Assembly (NCBI GenBank): GCA_032906765.1
Contig: JAJTZB010000004.1
Location: 1-64,000, forward strand
Direction: 5' to 3'
Length of the DNA: 64,000 nucleotides
Origin: Nitrososphaerales archaeon
GTDB taxonomy: Archaea > Thermoproteota > Nitrososphaeria > Nitrososphaerales > Gagatemarchaeaceae
Each line of letters begins with the position of its first letter. Positions within the stretch are counted from its first letter, which is position 1. Shown here one piece after another: positions 35,448-43,757 of this stretch. The notes beneath the pieces were generated by a model. The model saw only the letters and a list, made by a program, of their open reading frames with translations, was not told the origin of the DNA and did no database searches. A program made the translations under genes and the position numbers.

Positions 35448-37208
35448 CTAACCTCTTGTTGCTTTGGAGAGTTTCCCAGCCTTCATCCCGAGGAGAAAGG
35501 ATAGTAGACCGGCCCCAGCCACAATCAGCACGGTGAAGATAGTTACTACTGCAGGAATATTGTACACAACTGTAGTCGTCGCGTCCGAACTTGTGGCTGC
35601 CGATGCGGTGGTAGAATTTCCCGACCCGTGGGGAAACGGAACGAAGAGAGTCTTCAGCATAGCGTTGTCTTGAGAATCACTTTCGGAAAAACTAGCAAGA
35701 TCATCTGCTACGACAGTCAATGTGTGCGGCCCAGCTCTTACCCTATATGGATGTGAAAAAGACGATGTTATGGTTTCGCCCGCCTTCAGCGAAAGGTTCG
35801 CAGATGCGTCAACCCGTCGATAGTTACTCGACGTAGAGTTATGGTACAATGCTACAGCGAAACCTACAGCGTCACCGCTGCCGAGATTCTTCATAGTATA
35901 GGTGACGCTCACGTTGTCACCAGACTCCGGGTTTAGAGGAGTTATGGACAAGGCTATAATAGCCAAGTCCGGTAACTTGGTAGCTGACCCGCTGGTCAAA
36001 TTAGTCGGACCTATCACTACCATCTTTGTATTGTTCGGTCGGGACGTAAGGGGATAGACATCAGGAAGGTATACCCCGGGGAGTACGAGCGGAGTATTTG
36101 CCCCATCAGCGAAGTCGAATGCTTCAAGCAGATTGTTTGCCGATGCGTCTCTATCTGTCAGAGCTGGGAGAGAGTACACAGTTTCTATGAATTTGAGAAT
36201 AGATGTGAAGTCGCTTTGGGTGTGGTCTACGTAACCCTGTTTGGCGAAGGGAGATATTATGAGGCAGGGGACTCTGAAACCGTAACCATACTGATCTACC
36301 TGGGGCGGGGGCACATGGTCATACCAGCCTCCAGACTCATCCCATGTCAGAAAGATGGCTGTTGAGTCCCAATACCTGCTGTTCATCACCGCGTTTATCA
36401 GCGACACGACGTTTCGCTCTCCCAACGAGATATCGTAAGGCGGGTGCTCGCTCGCTTGATCCGACGATGGCATTATCCAAGTGACATCAGCAAGCGCATT
36501 GTTCGCCAGATCGGCATAGAACTGACTGGGTTCGGCCAGATTCTTAATCATCGATGGGTTCCTCTTGAACGAGTCAAAACCCGGGAGAGGATTCCATCCG
36601 TTGAGCTGAGAATGACTTCCAGCGTAATACTTCCAAGAGACGTGATTCTGATCAAGCTCATCAACTATTGTCTTGAAAGTGAAATTGGCATTAAGCACCC
36701 GCCTAACGAGACCACCGGATTGCCCAGCTATGAGGTACAGGTGATTTGGCATGCTGGGGGCCATAACTGATGTGTAGAAGTTATCAAGGAGAACGAATCG
36801 AGTGGCGTAATCCCAGTAGTATGGAATTTGGTGGTAGTCAAAGTATCCCATCGTAAGGTTTGACCCAGAGGCGTAGACGAAACCGTCCATCTTTCCATCG
36901 TGGTACGCTACGTGTTCGCACTCCCACCCATGACAGAGATCGTGAGAAACGGTGGTTCCATTGATGTGGAAGGGCTTGACGAGATTGCTTGACCCGCTTG
37001 ACTCTGGCAGGGCGATGTTGGCACCGAGCCCGTTCGCTCCTGGGTAAGTTCCGAAGTAATTGTCGAACGAATGATTCTCCTCCATTATGACGATTGTGTG
37101 CTTTATTGGAAGAGCGTTTGTGCCGGCCGTAGTCGAAGTCAGGAACGAGAAATTTGAGATGAGCAGTAGGCCAGCAACCAAGATTGACTTGGTGGTTTTT
37201 TGAGTGTC
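35448..37208 (-). CDS. secreted phosphoesterase (phospholipase C / AcpA family) with CARDB-like domain
   Basis: The protein has a signal peptide (SILVAGLLLISNFSFLTS) and a PF04185-type phosphoesterase core: MEENHSFDNYFGTYPGANG, the MPNHLYLIAGQ motif, WDESGGWYDHVPPP. It continues with a CARDB-like beta domain (PDLAIIALSITPLNPESGDN) and a C-terminal membrane anchor. It probably cleaves phosphate esters outside the cell. GTG 37208 puts the signal peptide at the N terminus; the frame is open to 37364. Lower GC than its neighbours suggests separate origin. Confidence 0.88.
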   Translation of the reverse strand, partial: DTQKTTKSILVAGLLLISNFSFLTSTTAGTNALPIKHTIVIMEENHSFDNYFGTYPGANGLGANIALPESSGSSNLVKPFHINGTTVSHDLCHGWECEHVAYHDGKMDGFVYASGSNLTMGYFDYHQIPYYWDYATRFVLLDNFYTSVMAPSMPNHLYLIAGQSGGLVRRVLNANFTFKTIVDELDQNHVSWKYYAGSHSQLNGWNPLPGFDSFKRNPSMIKNLAEPSQFYADLANNALADVTWIMPSSDQASEHPPYDISLGERNVVSLINAVMNSRYWDSTAIFLTWDESGGWYDHVPPPQVDQYGYGFRVPCLIISPFAKQGYVDHTQSDFTSILKFIETVYSLPALTDRDASANNLLEAFDFADGANTPLVLPGVYLPDVYPLTSRPNNTKMVVIGPTNLTSGSATKLPDLAIIALSITPLNPESGDNVSVTYTMKNLGSGDAVGFAVALYHNSTSSNYRRVDASANLSLKAGETITSSFSHPYRVRAGPHTLTVVADDLASFSESDSQDNAMLKTLFVPFPHGSGNSTTASAATSSDATTTVVYNIPAVVTIFTVLIVAGAGLLSFLLGMKAGKLSKATRG

Positions 37209-37852
37209 CACCCTCAAGTACCATTGGCCGTTCGTGAAGGTGAATTTATTGATTCCTAAGACTCGAGTCTTCCAATAGAAATTGTGAATCCCACATCCAT
37301 TCACAGGAAATTTGCTACAAACGAGTCTAATTAGAAAATATCTCATGAGTAACCCGACCCCCATGCGTAGTCAGAGCGTAGAACCGTGCGGGGGGCCCTC
37401 GCCTGGATGTCAGGATTATTCGGTTCACTTGGTTACTTCTGATGCTCCTGGCTGCTTTGCTTGATGACCTTCTCATGACCTCCATGAGCCAAGGCCTGAT
37501 CTGCTCACTTTTCCTCTGGTAACGTTGGTTTCAGAAGCCCCAGCATATTCGTGAATCGATTTGGAGGGCGTGCCGCTTGTTGGGGAGGAATCCCGAATTC
37601 AGTGTGAACCTGGTAATCGTCCTACGCGATTGGATGGCCTTCAATGACTAGGTCGGGAAGTGGGGCTACCTTCCTGAGGTAGTCTGCGTCTTCGAGAATC
37701 ACGAGATGGTGGGCGACTCGGAGGAGACCTATTTCATTTGACCCCATGGGTATGGGCGTCATCGAGTTGACCGGCACCCCCTCACAGCCTTTGACGCTCC
37801 GCTCTCTTCCCCTTTTTGACCCAGATTGTGGAACGACCACTAAACGCTCGGC
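37209..37852. other. intergenic stretch with a possible gene remnant
   Basis: About 640 bases lack a confident gene. A minus-strand frame at 37622-37840 (72 residues) includes GLLRVAHHLVILEDADYLRK, which reads like real protein but has low support, no family match and no promoter seen. The rest, 37365-37620, shows no coding signal. The stretch may be decayed sequence linked to the AT-rich phosphoesterase gene. Confidence 0.35.
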
Positions 37853-38185
37853 CTATGAAGTCAATTTCAGGATTGCCCTGGCGACCTCTCCGTCGGACTC
37901 CTCGAGCGCGGCCACAGCCTTCTCCCTCGGGACGTTTGCCTGCTGCTGGACGAGAAGGATGTCCTCCTCGTTGAAGGACTCCTTCTCCACCTCTACCTCC
38001 TCCACCTCGCCCATCACCTGGAAGACCCTGTTTCCCTGGGCGTTCACTTCGGAGACTGACGCGTTCTTGATGTGCATCTCTTTGTCGGACGTGCGGATCA
38101 CTACCTCCTCGACGTTTGGTATCTCCTTCATGTTGATGCCCATCTTCTCCATCATCCTTCGGGCCTGCCTGTTGTCCATCTTCAT
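37853..38185 (-). CDS. nac: nascent polypeptide-associated complex protein (archaeal NAC)
   Basis: This 110-residue protein has a basic N terminus (RQARRMMEKMGINMKEI), a NAC domain core (EVVIRTSDKEMHIKNASVS) and a C-terminal UBA domain (NVPREKAVAALEESDGEVARA). The archaeal homodimer binds ribosomes and emerging chains. Its start overlaps the stop of the PUA gene by four bases, so both translation-related genes are coupled. Confidence 0.95.
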   Translation of the reverse strand: MKMDNRQARRMMEKMGINMKEIPNVEEVVIRTSDKEMHIKNASVSEVNAQGNRVFQVMGEVEEVEVEKESFNEEDILLVQQQANVPREKAVAALEESDGEVARAILKLTS

Positions 38186-38649
38186 CGCGTCAAACCCTCT
38201 CTGACCTTCACCGCGACCCCTGACTTAAACTGTGGTATGTATGCCCCGTTCATGGTGGCCCTTCCCACGCCGATGACCTTGCCTGCCCTGTCAAGGATTG
38301 CCACCTCACCCTTCGGGACGACCCTCTTGCCCGCCTTTGTGACGAACTTGCAGAAGACGGACTTGCCGCCCTGCACGAACGGAACGGCATCTTCGTTCAC
38401 AGTCACGCAGTTCTCCGAGAAGGACCGCTTCCTGGCAAGTGTCGAAGCACCGTATATCGAGAGTGCTATCGAACCGTTAGGCCTCACGGTGGCGTAGAGC
38501 TTCGACCCGTGGAAGACGAGCTTGACCCTGCCGGACCTTCTTGAGTAGACCAGCTTCACGTCTTCCTTCGGCAGCGCCCCGCTGACGCCTCTACCGAATA
38601 AGTAGTCCACCATTATCGAGAGCCGCCGCTTTTCGTCCACGAGCTGCAA
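38182..38649 (-). CDS. PUA-domain RNA-binding protein
   Basis: This 155-residue protein has a C-terminal PUA domain (VPFVQGGKSVFCKFVTKAG, VVPKGEVAILDRAGKVIGVGRA) and an N-terminal part (DYLFGRGVSGALPKEDVKLVYSR) found in archaeal stand-alone PUA proteins. PUA domains bind tRNA or rRNA. It is co-transcribed with NAC, suggesting a translation or RNA-modification role, which is inference. Confidence 0.85.
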   Translation of the reverse strand: MQLVDEKRRLSIMVDYLFGRGVSGALPKEDVKLVYSRRSGRVKLVFHGSKLYATVRPNGSIALSIYGASTLARKRSFSENCVTVNEDAVPFVQGGKSVFCKFVTKAGKRVVPKGEVAILDRAGKVIGVGRATMNGAYIPQFKSGVAVKVREGLTR

Positions 38650-38706
38650 GCATCCGACGTGACCCGAGTGCGAGTATTAAGCTCTGGGCCGCGCGACGTT
38701 GCACCG

Positions 38707-38715
38707 CTTAAATAA
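38707..38715 (+). promoter_or_regulatory. TATA box of the four-helix membrane protein gene
   Basis: CTTAAATAA lies 24-32 nt before the TTG at 38739. This decides that start over the GTG at 38721. Confidence 0.5.
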
Positions 38716-38738
38716 CAAGAGTGGAGGAGCGCCGCTGC

Positions 38739-39251
38739 TTGGCAGACCCGATAGTGCTCACAGTCTTGGCCTACGCGCACGTCCTGTCCGCGGTGGGCTG
38801 GCTCGGCAGTGCTTTGCTCAGCATGTTCGTGCTGCTCCCAGGACTGGGGACGCTCTCCCAGCCAGCCAAGGGCGAGTTCACGGTGAAGGTCATGCCGGGA
38901 ATCCTCAGGTTCATCATGATTACAGGGGGCTCGACGATTGTCTTCGGGCTGGCCCTACTCTACGTCACGGTGGACGGCGATTTCTCACAACTTGCGCCTG
39001 CAAGCACCTTCGGCGCGTCCATCAGCGCTGGGATGACCATCGCGCTGATAGCTTTCGTCTTGGGGCTGGCGGTGACCACCCCGAACTTCAGGAAGATTAT
39101 TCGCATCGTAAAGGAGATGGGCGAGAAGGGAGCGCAGGAGTCTCCCCCCGAGCTCGGAAAGTACCTCGCTAGGTCGAGGGCTCTCGGAACCGTGAACGTC
39201 CTCCTCCTGCTGGTTGCCTTGGGGCTCATGGTCGCAGCAGGATTCTACTGA
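38739..39251 (+). CDS. four-helix membrane protein (CopD/DUF2269-like)
   Basis: The protein (170 residues from the leaderless TTG) has four membrane helices: LTVLAYAHVLSAVGWLGSAL, MPGILRFIMITGGSTIVFGL, MTIALIAFVLGLA and NVLLLLVALGLMVAAGF. His and Trp near the start of helix 1 (AHVLSAVGWLG) resemble CopD-type and DUF2269 proteins, which may bind heme or copper. This is a family-level guess; the substrate is unknown. Confidence 0.7.
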   Translation: MADPIVLTVLAYAHVLSAVGWLGSALLSMFVLLPGLGTLSQPAKGEFTVKVMPGILRFIMITGGSTIVFGLALLYVTVDGDFSQLAPASTFGASISAGMTIALIAFVLGLAVTTPNFRKIIRIVKEMGEKGAQESPPELGKYLARSRALGTVNVLLLLVALGLMVAAGFY

Positions 39252-39337
39252 CCGTCGGCCAGCCAAGCAGTAGTGCTTATCCCGAAGCTTCAGGACGGTC
39301 GGAAAGGCACATTGGTCTCGTCTGGGGGAAACTACTC

Positions 39338-40429
39338 ATGACCCGCGCGCTGCTGATTCACTACCCAGACAAGTACGTGGCAGAGGAGGCGCGTGCGCTT
39401 GCCGAGGCGGCCGGATACGAGCCGGTGGCTGCGCTTACCCAGAAGTATCTGGAACGCGCGAAGTATGGTGTAGGGGAAGGAAAGGCGGAGGAGGCGGCCC
39501 GACTTGTCAGAGAATCGGGTGTCGAGATGGTCCTGTTCGACGGCAGGCTCAACGCATCGCAGACCTACAACCTCGCCAAGCTCTGCAAGGTCGAGGTGAA
39601 GGACAGGGAGAAGTTGATACTCGAGATCTTCGCAAAGAGGGCATCGACCGCTGAGGCGAAACTCCAGGTGGAGCTGGCGGAGTTGAAGTACGAGCTGCCC
39701 AGGGCGCGGGACAAAGTTCGCATGGCGAAAGCGGAGGAGCAGCCGGGCTTCTTCGGCCTCGGCAAGTACGAGGTAGACGTCTACGTCAGGATGATGAAGA
39801 GGAGGATGGCGACCCTCAAGAAGAAGGTCGACGAAGTGAGCGGCCGACGGGACCTGCTGAAGTACCGCAGGGAGAGGACTGGCTACCGCACCGTGGCGAT
39901 AGCAGGATACACCGGTGCGGGCAAGACAACGCTGTTCAACAGGATCACCGGCGAGGCCAAGCAAGTGGACGCGGGCGTCTTCACGACCCTGAGCCCGACG
40001 ACGAGGGGCATCTACATTGGGAAGGAGAGGGTTCTCTTCTCAGACACTGTTGGTTTCATCAATAGGCTGCCCACATTTCTGATCGAGGCTTTCAAGTCGA
40101 CACTCGAGGAGGTGTCGTACGCGACCCTAGTCTTGCTCCTCGTCGATGCCAGCCAGCCGCTTGAGAAGATGACAACTGCATACAACAGTTGCGTGGAGAC
40201 GCTGGCAGAGCTGGGCGTTCCAGAGACGAGGATCCTCACGGCGATGAACAAGGCCGACCTGGTGGGCGACGAAGAACTGGGGGAGAAGATGTGGAGCACA
40301 GGGGTGAAGGACGCGTGCATCGTCTCCGCAGCGACTGGGAGGGGATTCCAAGAGCTTCTCGGCGGGATAGCCTCAAGGCTGTACAGCCGACTGGAAGGGG
40401 AGGTATGGGGCGTAGTTGAGCAGAGCTGA
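39338..40429 (+). CDS. hflX: ribosome-associated GTPase HflX
   Basis: This 363-residue GTPase has the HflX N-terminal domain and coiled coil (to about residue 180), then the G domain with the P-loop GYTGAGKTTLF (190-200), switch region FTTLSPTTRGIYI, SDTVGFINRLP, and NKAD. It splits or rescues stalled ribosomes. Its stop lies 14 bases inside the start of the trm56 gene, forming an operon hflX-trm56-tfe-HD of translation and transcription genes. Confidence 0.95.
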   Translation: MTRALLIHYPDKYVAEEARALAEAAGYEPVAALTQKYLERAKYGVGEGKAEEAARLVRESGVEMVLFDGRLNASQTYNLAKLCKVEVKDREKLILEIFAKRASTAEAKLQVELAELKYELPRARDKVRMAKAEEQPGFFGLGKYEVDVYVRMMKRRMATLKKKVDEVSGRRDLLKYRRERTGYRTVAIAGYTGAGKTTLFNRITGEAKQVDAGVFTTLSPTTRGIYIGKERVLFSDTVGFINRLPTFLIEAFKSTLEEVSYATLVLLLVDASQPLEKMTTAYNSCVETLAELGVPETRILTAMNKADLVGDEELGEKMWSTGVKDACIVSAATGRGFQELLGGIASRLYSRLEGEVWGVVEQS

Positions 40430-40952
40430 GAAAAGCATTAAGGTCCTGAGGGTGGGGCAGAGGTATGTGAGGGACGACAGGACGTTGACTCACCTCTGCC
40501 TTGTCTCGAGGGCGCTCGGCGCTGAGGCCATCTTCCTCGACGATGTCGAGAAGGACATCCTGGGCACCGTTGAAGAAGTGAACAAGACGTGGGGCGGCAA
40601 GTTCGAGGTGGTCGTCGGAAGGCCATGGAAGAGTGTGCTTGGGGAGGCCAAGCGAGAGGGTAGAAAGGTGGTGCATCTTACGATGTACGGGCTCCCGCTC
40701 CAGGAGAAGATTGCGGAGCTGAGGGGCCTCGACAGGTTGCTCATCGTGGTAGGAGGGCCGAAGGTGCCAGGTCAGGTCTACCACTCGGCGGACTACAACA
40801 TCGCGGTGACGTCGCAGCCCCACTCGGAGATAGCTGCCCTCGCAATTACTCTGCATGAGGTTCAGAGTGGAGAAGAGCTTAAGAGGAACTTTGGCAAAAG
40901 CAAACTACGAATAGTCCCCTCGGCTGGGGGCAAGAGAGTTATCGAGAATTGA
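40416..40952 (+). CDS. trm56: tRNA (cytidine-56-2'-O)-methyltransferase
   Basis: This 178-residue SPOUT enzyme shows KVLRVGQRYVRDDRTLTHLC at the start and the knot motif LLIVVGGPKVPGQVYHSADYNI, diagnostic of aTrm56. It methylates C56 in the T-loop of tRNAs, a nearly universal archaeal modification. TTG start at 40416. The stop overlaps the TTG of the TFE gene (TTGA). Confidence 0.95.
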   Translation: MSRAEKSIKVLRVGQRYVRDDRTLTHLCLVSRALGAEAIFLDDVEKDILGTVEEVNKTWGGKFEVVVGRPWKSVLGEAKREGRKVVHLTMYGLPLQEKIAELRGLDRLLIVVGGPKVPGQVYHSADYNIAVTSQPHSEIAALAITLHEVQSGEELKRNFGKSKLRIVPSAGGKRVIEN

Positions 40953-41458
40953 AGATAGAGTACGAGGACACTTTCGTCAAGGTCGCTGGCCTCATTGGGG
41001 GACAGGATTACGTGAGGGTGGCGAGGGCGCTCCTCAACAACGAGAACGCTACGGACGAGGAGATAGCGTCAGCGACTGGGCTGAAGATCAAGACAGTCAG
41101 GAAGGCGCTCTACTACCTGTTCGGGAGGAGCCTGATCACCGGAGTGAGGGTGAGAGACCCCAAGAGGGGCTGGTTCGTCTACAGGTGGAAGGCCCAGAGG
41201 GACCAGACCGACGGCTTCATCCAGACCCAGAGAAAGAAGGTCCTGAACAGGCTGAAGCAGAGGCTCGACTACGAGGAGACGCACGAGTTCTACCACTGCG
41301 GAACGCCCACGTGCCAGACGAGGACCTTCGAGGATGCGATGGAGAGTTTCTTCAAGTGCCCCACCTGCTCGAAGCCGCTCAACAGACTGAACAACGCAGA
41401 GCTGAAGTCGGCCCTGAAGTGGAAGGTAGGGCAGCTCGAAGAGGAGCTCGCCAAGTGA
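40949..41458 (+). CDS. tfe: transcription initiation factor E alpha (TFE)
   Basis: This 169-residue protein has a winged helix (ALLNNENATDEEIASATGLK, residues 26-60) and a zinc ribbon (YHCGTPTCQTRTFEDAM and FKCPTCSKPL). It stabilises open promoter complexes with archaeal RNA polymerase. Start TTG 40949 overlaps the trm56 stop; the stop overlaps the GTG of the HD gene. Confidence 0.95.
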   Translation: MKIEYEDTFVKVAGLIGGQDYVRVARALLNNENATDEEIASATGLKIKTVRKALYYLFGRSLITGVRVRDPKRGWFVYRWKAQRDQTDGFIQTQRKKVLNRLKQRLDYEETHEFYHCGTPTCQTRTFEDAMESFFKCPTCSKPLNRLNNAELKSALKWKVGQLEEELAK

Positions 41459-42006
41459 TTCCCTCCGAGGGGGATGCGCTGGCGCTACACAAGAAGCACG
41501 GAAGCAGCGAGAGGGTAGTCAGGCACTGCCAGGCAGTAGCCAGGGTCGCGAAGATGCTGGCTGACGGGTTCGAGAGAAAAGGCGTCGGGGTAGACACCAA
41601 GGCAGTAGTCGTCGCTGCTCTCCTGCACGACTTGGGGCGGTCACGGATTCAGACGGTGAGGCATGGCGTAGAGGGGGCCGGGATAATCGAGCGCGAAGGC
41701 GTGGACAGGAAGGTAGTGGAGATTGTCAGGAAACACGTGGGTGCCGGCCTCTCCCCGGATGAGGCCAAGGCGCTGGGCCTGCCCGACCTAGACTACATCC
41801 CCAGGACGCTGGAGGAGCGGATAGTGTGCTTCGCCGACAAGATGGTCGACTCCGAAACTGTCAGGCCGTTCGAGGGAGAGGTGCGGAGGTTCACTGTCAA
41901 GAAGCACGACGTGCGGAGGCTCCTCGCGTTGGAGAAAGGATTGAGAGACGAGCTGGGCCAGGATCCGGGCAAGCTCGTTCTGGATAAGGTTAAAGAATCT
42001 CATTAG
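41455..42006 (+). CDS. HD-domain hydrolase
   Basis: This 183-residue protein has the HD metal motif: VVRHCQAVARVAKML, then ALLHDLGRS (the HD pair) and later Asp in FADKMVD. The size and sequence fit the archaeal TIGR00295 family of small HD phosphohydrolases, with unknown nucleotide substrate. The GTG at 41455 overlaps the tfe stop (GTGA). The frame is open far upstream inside tfe, but only the part from 41455 matches the family. Confidence 0.88.
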   Translation: MIPSEGDALALHKKHGSSERVVRHCQAVARVAKMLADGFERKGVGVDTKAVVVAALLHDLGRSRIQTVRHGVEGAGIIEREGVDRKVVEIVRKHVGAGLSPDEAKALGLPDLDYIPRTLEERIVCFADKMVDSETVRPFEGEVRRFTVKKHDVRRLLALEKGLRDELGQDPGKLVLDKVKESH

Positions 42007-42019
42007 GGGCGGCGGGCCT

Positions 42020-42124
42020 ATGCCCGCGTGCATCTGCAAGGTCTGCAGGCATAAGGCGTACGAGAGCTGCAGCAAGTGCACGTGTTGCACGTACCAGAGG
42101 GCGGCGTGCATGGAGAAACTCTAA
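42020..42124 (+). CDS. 34-residue Cys-rich microprotein
   Basis: This short frame begins MPACICKVCRHKAYESCSKC and continues CTCCTYQRAACMEKL. It has eight cysteines and one histidine in 34 residues, in CxCxxC and CxxCxCC groups that could hold one or two metal ions or clusters. It begins 13 bases after the HD gene, with a G-rich GGGCGGCGGGCC before the ATG, so it may be the last gene of the hflX operon. No family is recognised. It is too small for standard gene finders. Confidence 0.55.
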   Translation: MPACICKVCRHKAYESCSKCTCCTYQRAACMEKL

Positions 42125-42198
42125 TCCGAGTAAGTGCGTCCAAAGGACGGTCGGGCCAGAGGTAAGCTTAAGGATAGATGATAGGAGCCACTCTGGAC

Positions 42199-42308
42199 AG
42201 CGAGGTGGGGAAGCCAGGTACATCCCGGCGGGCTCATAAGACTCGCTGAGAAACCCGCAGAACGGTGGTTCAAAGGGGGATTATCCCCTGAAACTCCACC
42301 CCTCGCTA
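42199..42308 (+). tRNA. initiator tRNA-Met(CAT) with two introns
   Basis: Acceptor AGCGAGG/CCTCGCT gives the A1:U72 pair, and the anticodon stem GCGGG/CCCGC has three G:C pairs, both archaeal initiator features. D-stem GGGA pairs with TCCC. The loop CTCATA is followed by a 14-nt insert (about 42239-42252) before A38 and CCCGC: the canonical 37/38 intron. The T-stem GGTGG/CCACC is separated by TTCAA, a 20-nt insert with hairpin GGGG-attat-CCCC (about 42274-42293), then CT. This is a second intron, in the T-loop near 58/59. Exact ends are uncertain by A residues. Confidence 0.85.
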
Positions 42309-42309
42309 C
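42296..42309 (+). repeat. 14-bp direct repeat, copy 1 (tRNA 3' end)
   Basis: CCACCCCTCGCTAC forms the 3' T-stem, acceptor strand and discriminator of the initiator tRNA. It recurs exactly at 42804-42817, bracketing the homing endonuclease gene. Confidence 0.9.
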
Positions 42310-42773
42310 CTAATGCCGTAGAAGTCGCCGATAGTCTTGCTATTCCATTTGTGTTTCCGGTTCTTCCCACTATTGAATTCCCGTACAAAATCGACAGTCT
42401 CGCAGATTCTTCTTACGTATGATTCGTCAATCGCCACAAACCTGTTTCTCGCAGGTGCCGTGGGAAAATGGAGGAGCTTGCTTGCCAGTGGGCGCTTGAC
42501 CACAAGATACGGCAACACAATTGCAATCAGTCTCTTGACTGTCGAATGGCCTTGAACGCGAACCTCCACTTGGTTCTTCCGTCGCCTTGTGCTAAAGGGT
42601 ATCCTGTGTTTCCTCAAGACGGCTGTCACAAAAGGGAACCAAGCTCCTTCTTTCATCGAAATAGAAAAGACAAGGTCAAACCTCAATGCGCGTTCGTGTT
42701 GACGGTATATCGAGAGAGTGAAGCAACCTTCCCCGTCAATCAGCCCCGCAAGCCACGCCTCTTGTTCCGCCAA
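42306..42773 (-). CDS. LAGLIDADG homing endonuclease inserted at the initiator tRNA 3' end
   Basis: This 155-residue single-motif LAGLIDADG protein begins AEQEAWLAGLIDGEGCFTLS and has the family's later strand VEVRVQGHSTVKRLI. It should act as a dimer. The last codon overlaps the tRNA end. TTG 42773 fits a leaderless transcript from GGTTAATTAC at 42794-42803, directly next to the second 14-bp repeat. The gene and its promoter thus lie exactly between two copies of the tRNA 3' end. It may cut the tRNA gene of a strain lacking the insert (inference). Confidence 0.85.
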   Translation of the reverse strand: MAEQEAWLAGLIDGEGCFTLSIYRQHERALRFDLVFSISMKEGAWFPFVTAVLRKHRIPFSTRRRKNQVEVRVQGHSTVKRLIAIVLPYLVVKRPLASKLLHFPTAPARNRFVAIDESYVRRICETVDFVREFNSGKNRKHKWNSKTIGDFYGIR

Positions 42774-42803
42774 TCAATGGAATCGTCGCTGATTTGTAAT
42801 TAA

Positions 42804-42817
42804 CCACCCCTCGCTAC
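42804..42817 (+). repeat. 14-bp direct repeat, copy 2
   Basis: A second exact copy of CCACCCCTCGCTAC lies 508 bases from the first. It carries no tRNA 5' part upstream and so looks like the far junction of an insertion at the tRNA gene. Confidence 0.9.
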
Positions 42818-42828
42818 TCTTCCTGATG

Positions 42829-43701
42829 TCACGCGAATGTTTCTTTCAGCATTTTGACGATGGTCTTCGCAGACGAGCCGTCGCGGTCGAAGTCTGCGTT
42901 GTAAGCTGCGATGTCCAGGACCTTCAACTTTCCAGTGTTGCGCATGGCCTTGACGACGGCCACCGCCTGATTGACTGTCATCCCCCCTGGGGTCGGGTAG
43001 TTCACAGCAGGCATGACTGCAGGGTCGAGAACGTCCACGTCGAGGTGACAGACGAGCCAGTCCGCAGCATCTGATAGACGTTTTGCCGCCTGCCTAGCGG
43101 CTTCTGTCGCTCCCATCAGGTTCACCTTCTTCATTGTGTACAGTCCCATCGGCGACGCCCTCATCATCTCCAGCTCGGGCGGGTCAAGAGCCCTAGATCC
43201 AAGGTGGACCAGTCGGTCCTCCTGCAGCAAGGGTCTTCGGCTCTCGACCTTCTCACCGAGGGTGGGACCCCTTCCGCACGCGATGGCTAGGCACATCCCG
43301 CCGATGTATCCTGAAGGCGATGTCTTCGGAGTGTTGAAGTCGCCATGAGTGTCAATCCAGAGCATGCCAGGCTTCCCTGCGTGAGTCTCGGCCAGACCAG
43401 CTAGGGCCCCGACCGTGAGTGAGCACTCGCCACCCAAGCAGACCAGCATGTCCGGCTCTCCTAGCTCTCCAACCTTGGCGGTGATTGTCTCTGATGCGCG
43501 CATGAAATGCCCGAAGTTCTTCATCCCACCTTCCAGCGAGTCACCTTCCAGCTTCGGGATTCCCGCGTCCCCTTCGTCCCTTACAGCCCCACCCAGCGCA
43601 GGCGACAGCCCAGCCCGTCTGAGAGCCGTTGCGGAGCGCCCCATGCCGCCGTACCTCGCGAGGGTGTAGAGCGGCAGCCCGACAATTGAGACGTCCCTCA
43701 T
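42829..43701 (-). CDS. arginase/agmatinase family protein
   Basis: This 290-residue ureohydrolase has the metal motifs CLGGECSLTVG, WIDTHGDFN and CHLDVDVLDPAVMPAVNYP. The usual GGDHS is GGECS, so the first metal His is replaced by Cys, as in some arginase-like proteins. The C-terminal Glu motif is less clear. Substrate (arginine, agmatine or another guanidino compound) cannot be decided. TiaS, which uses agmatine, lies 1.2 kb away. Confidence 0.82.
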   Translation of the reverse strand: MRDVSIVGLPLYTLARYGGMGRSATALRRAGLSPALGGAVRDEGDAGIPKLEGDSLEGGMKNFGHFMRASETITAKVGELGEPDMLVCLGGECSLTVGALAGLAETHAGKPGMLWIDTHGDFNTPKTSPSGYIGGMCLAIACGRGPTLGEKVESRRPLLQEDRLVHLGSRALDPPELEMMRASPMGLYTMKKVNLMGATEAARQAAKRLSDAADWLVCHLDVDVLDPAVMPAVNYPTPGGMTVNQAVAVVKAMRNTGKLKVLDIAAYNADFDRDGSSAKTIVKMLKETFA

Positions 43702-43757
43702 GTGGGAGGCTTTGCCTCGCTATCTATTTACGTGGCTTCCAGCCGACTGCGGGCAAG

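Noticed and set aside
41185-41454. Longer N terminus for the HD hydrolase
   Set aside because: The frame is open, but it lies wholly inside tfe and the family match begins at the GTG at 41455, which overlaps the tfe stop.
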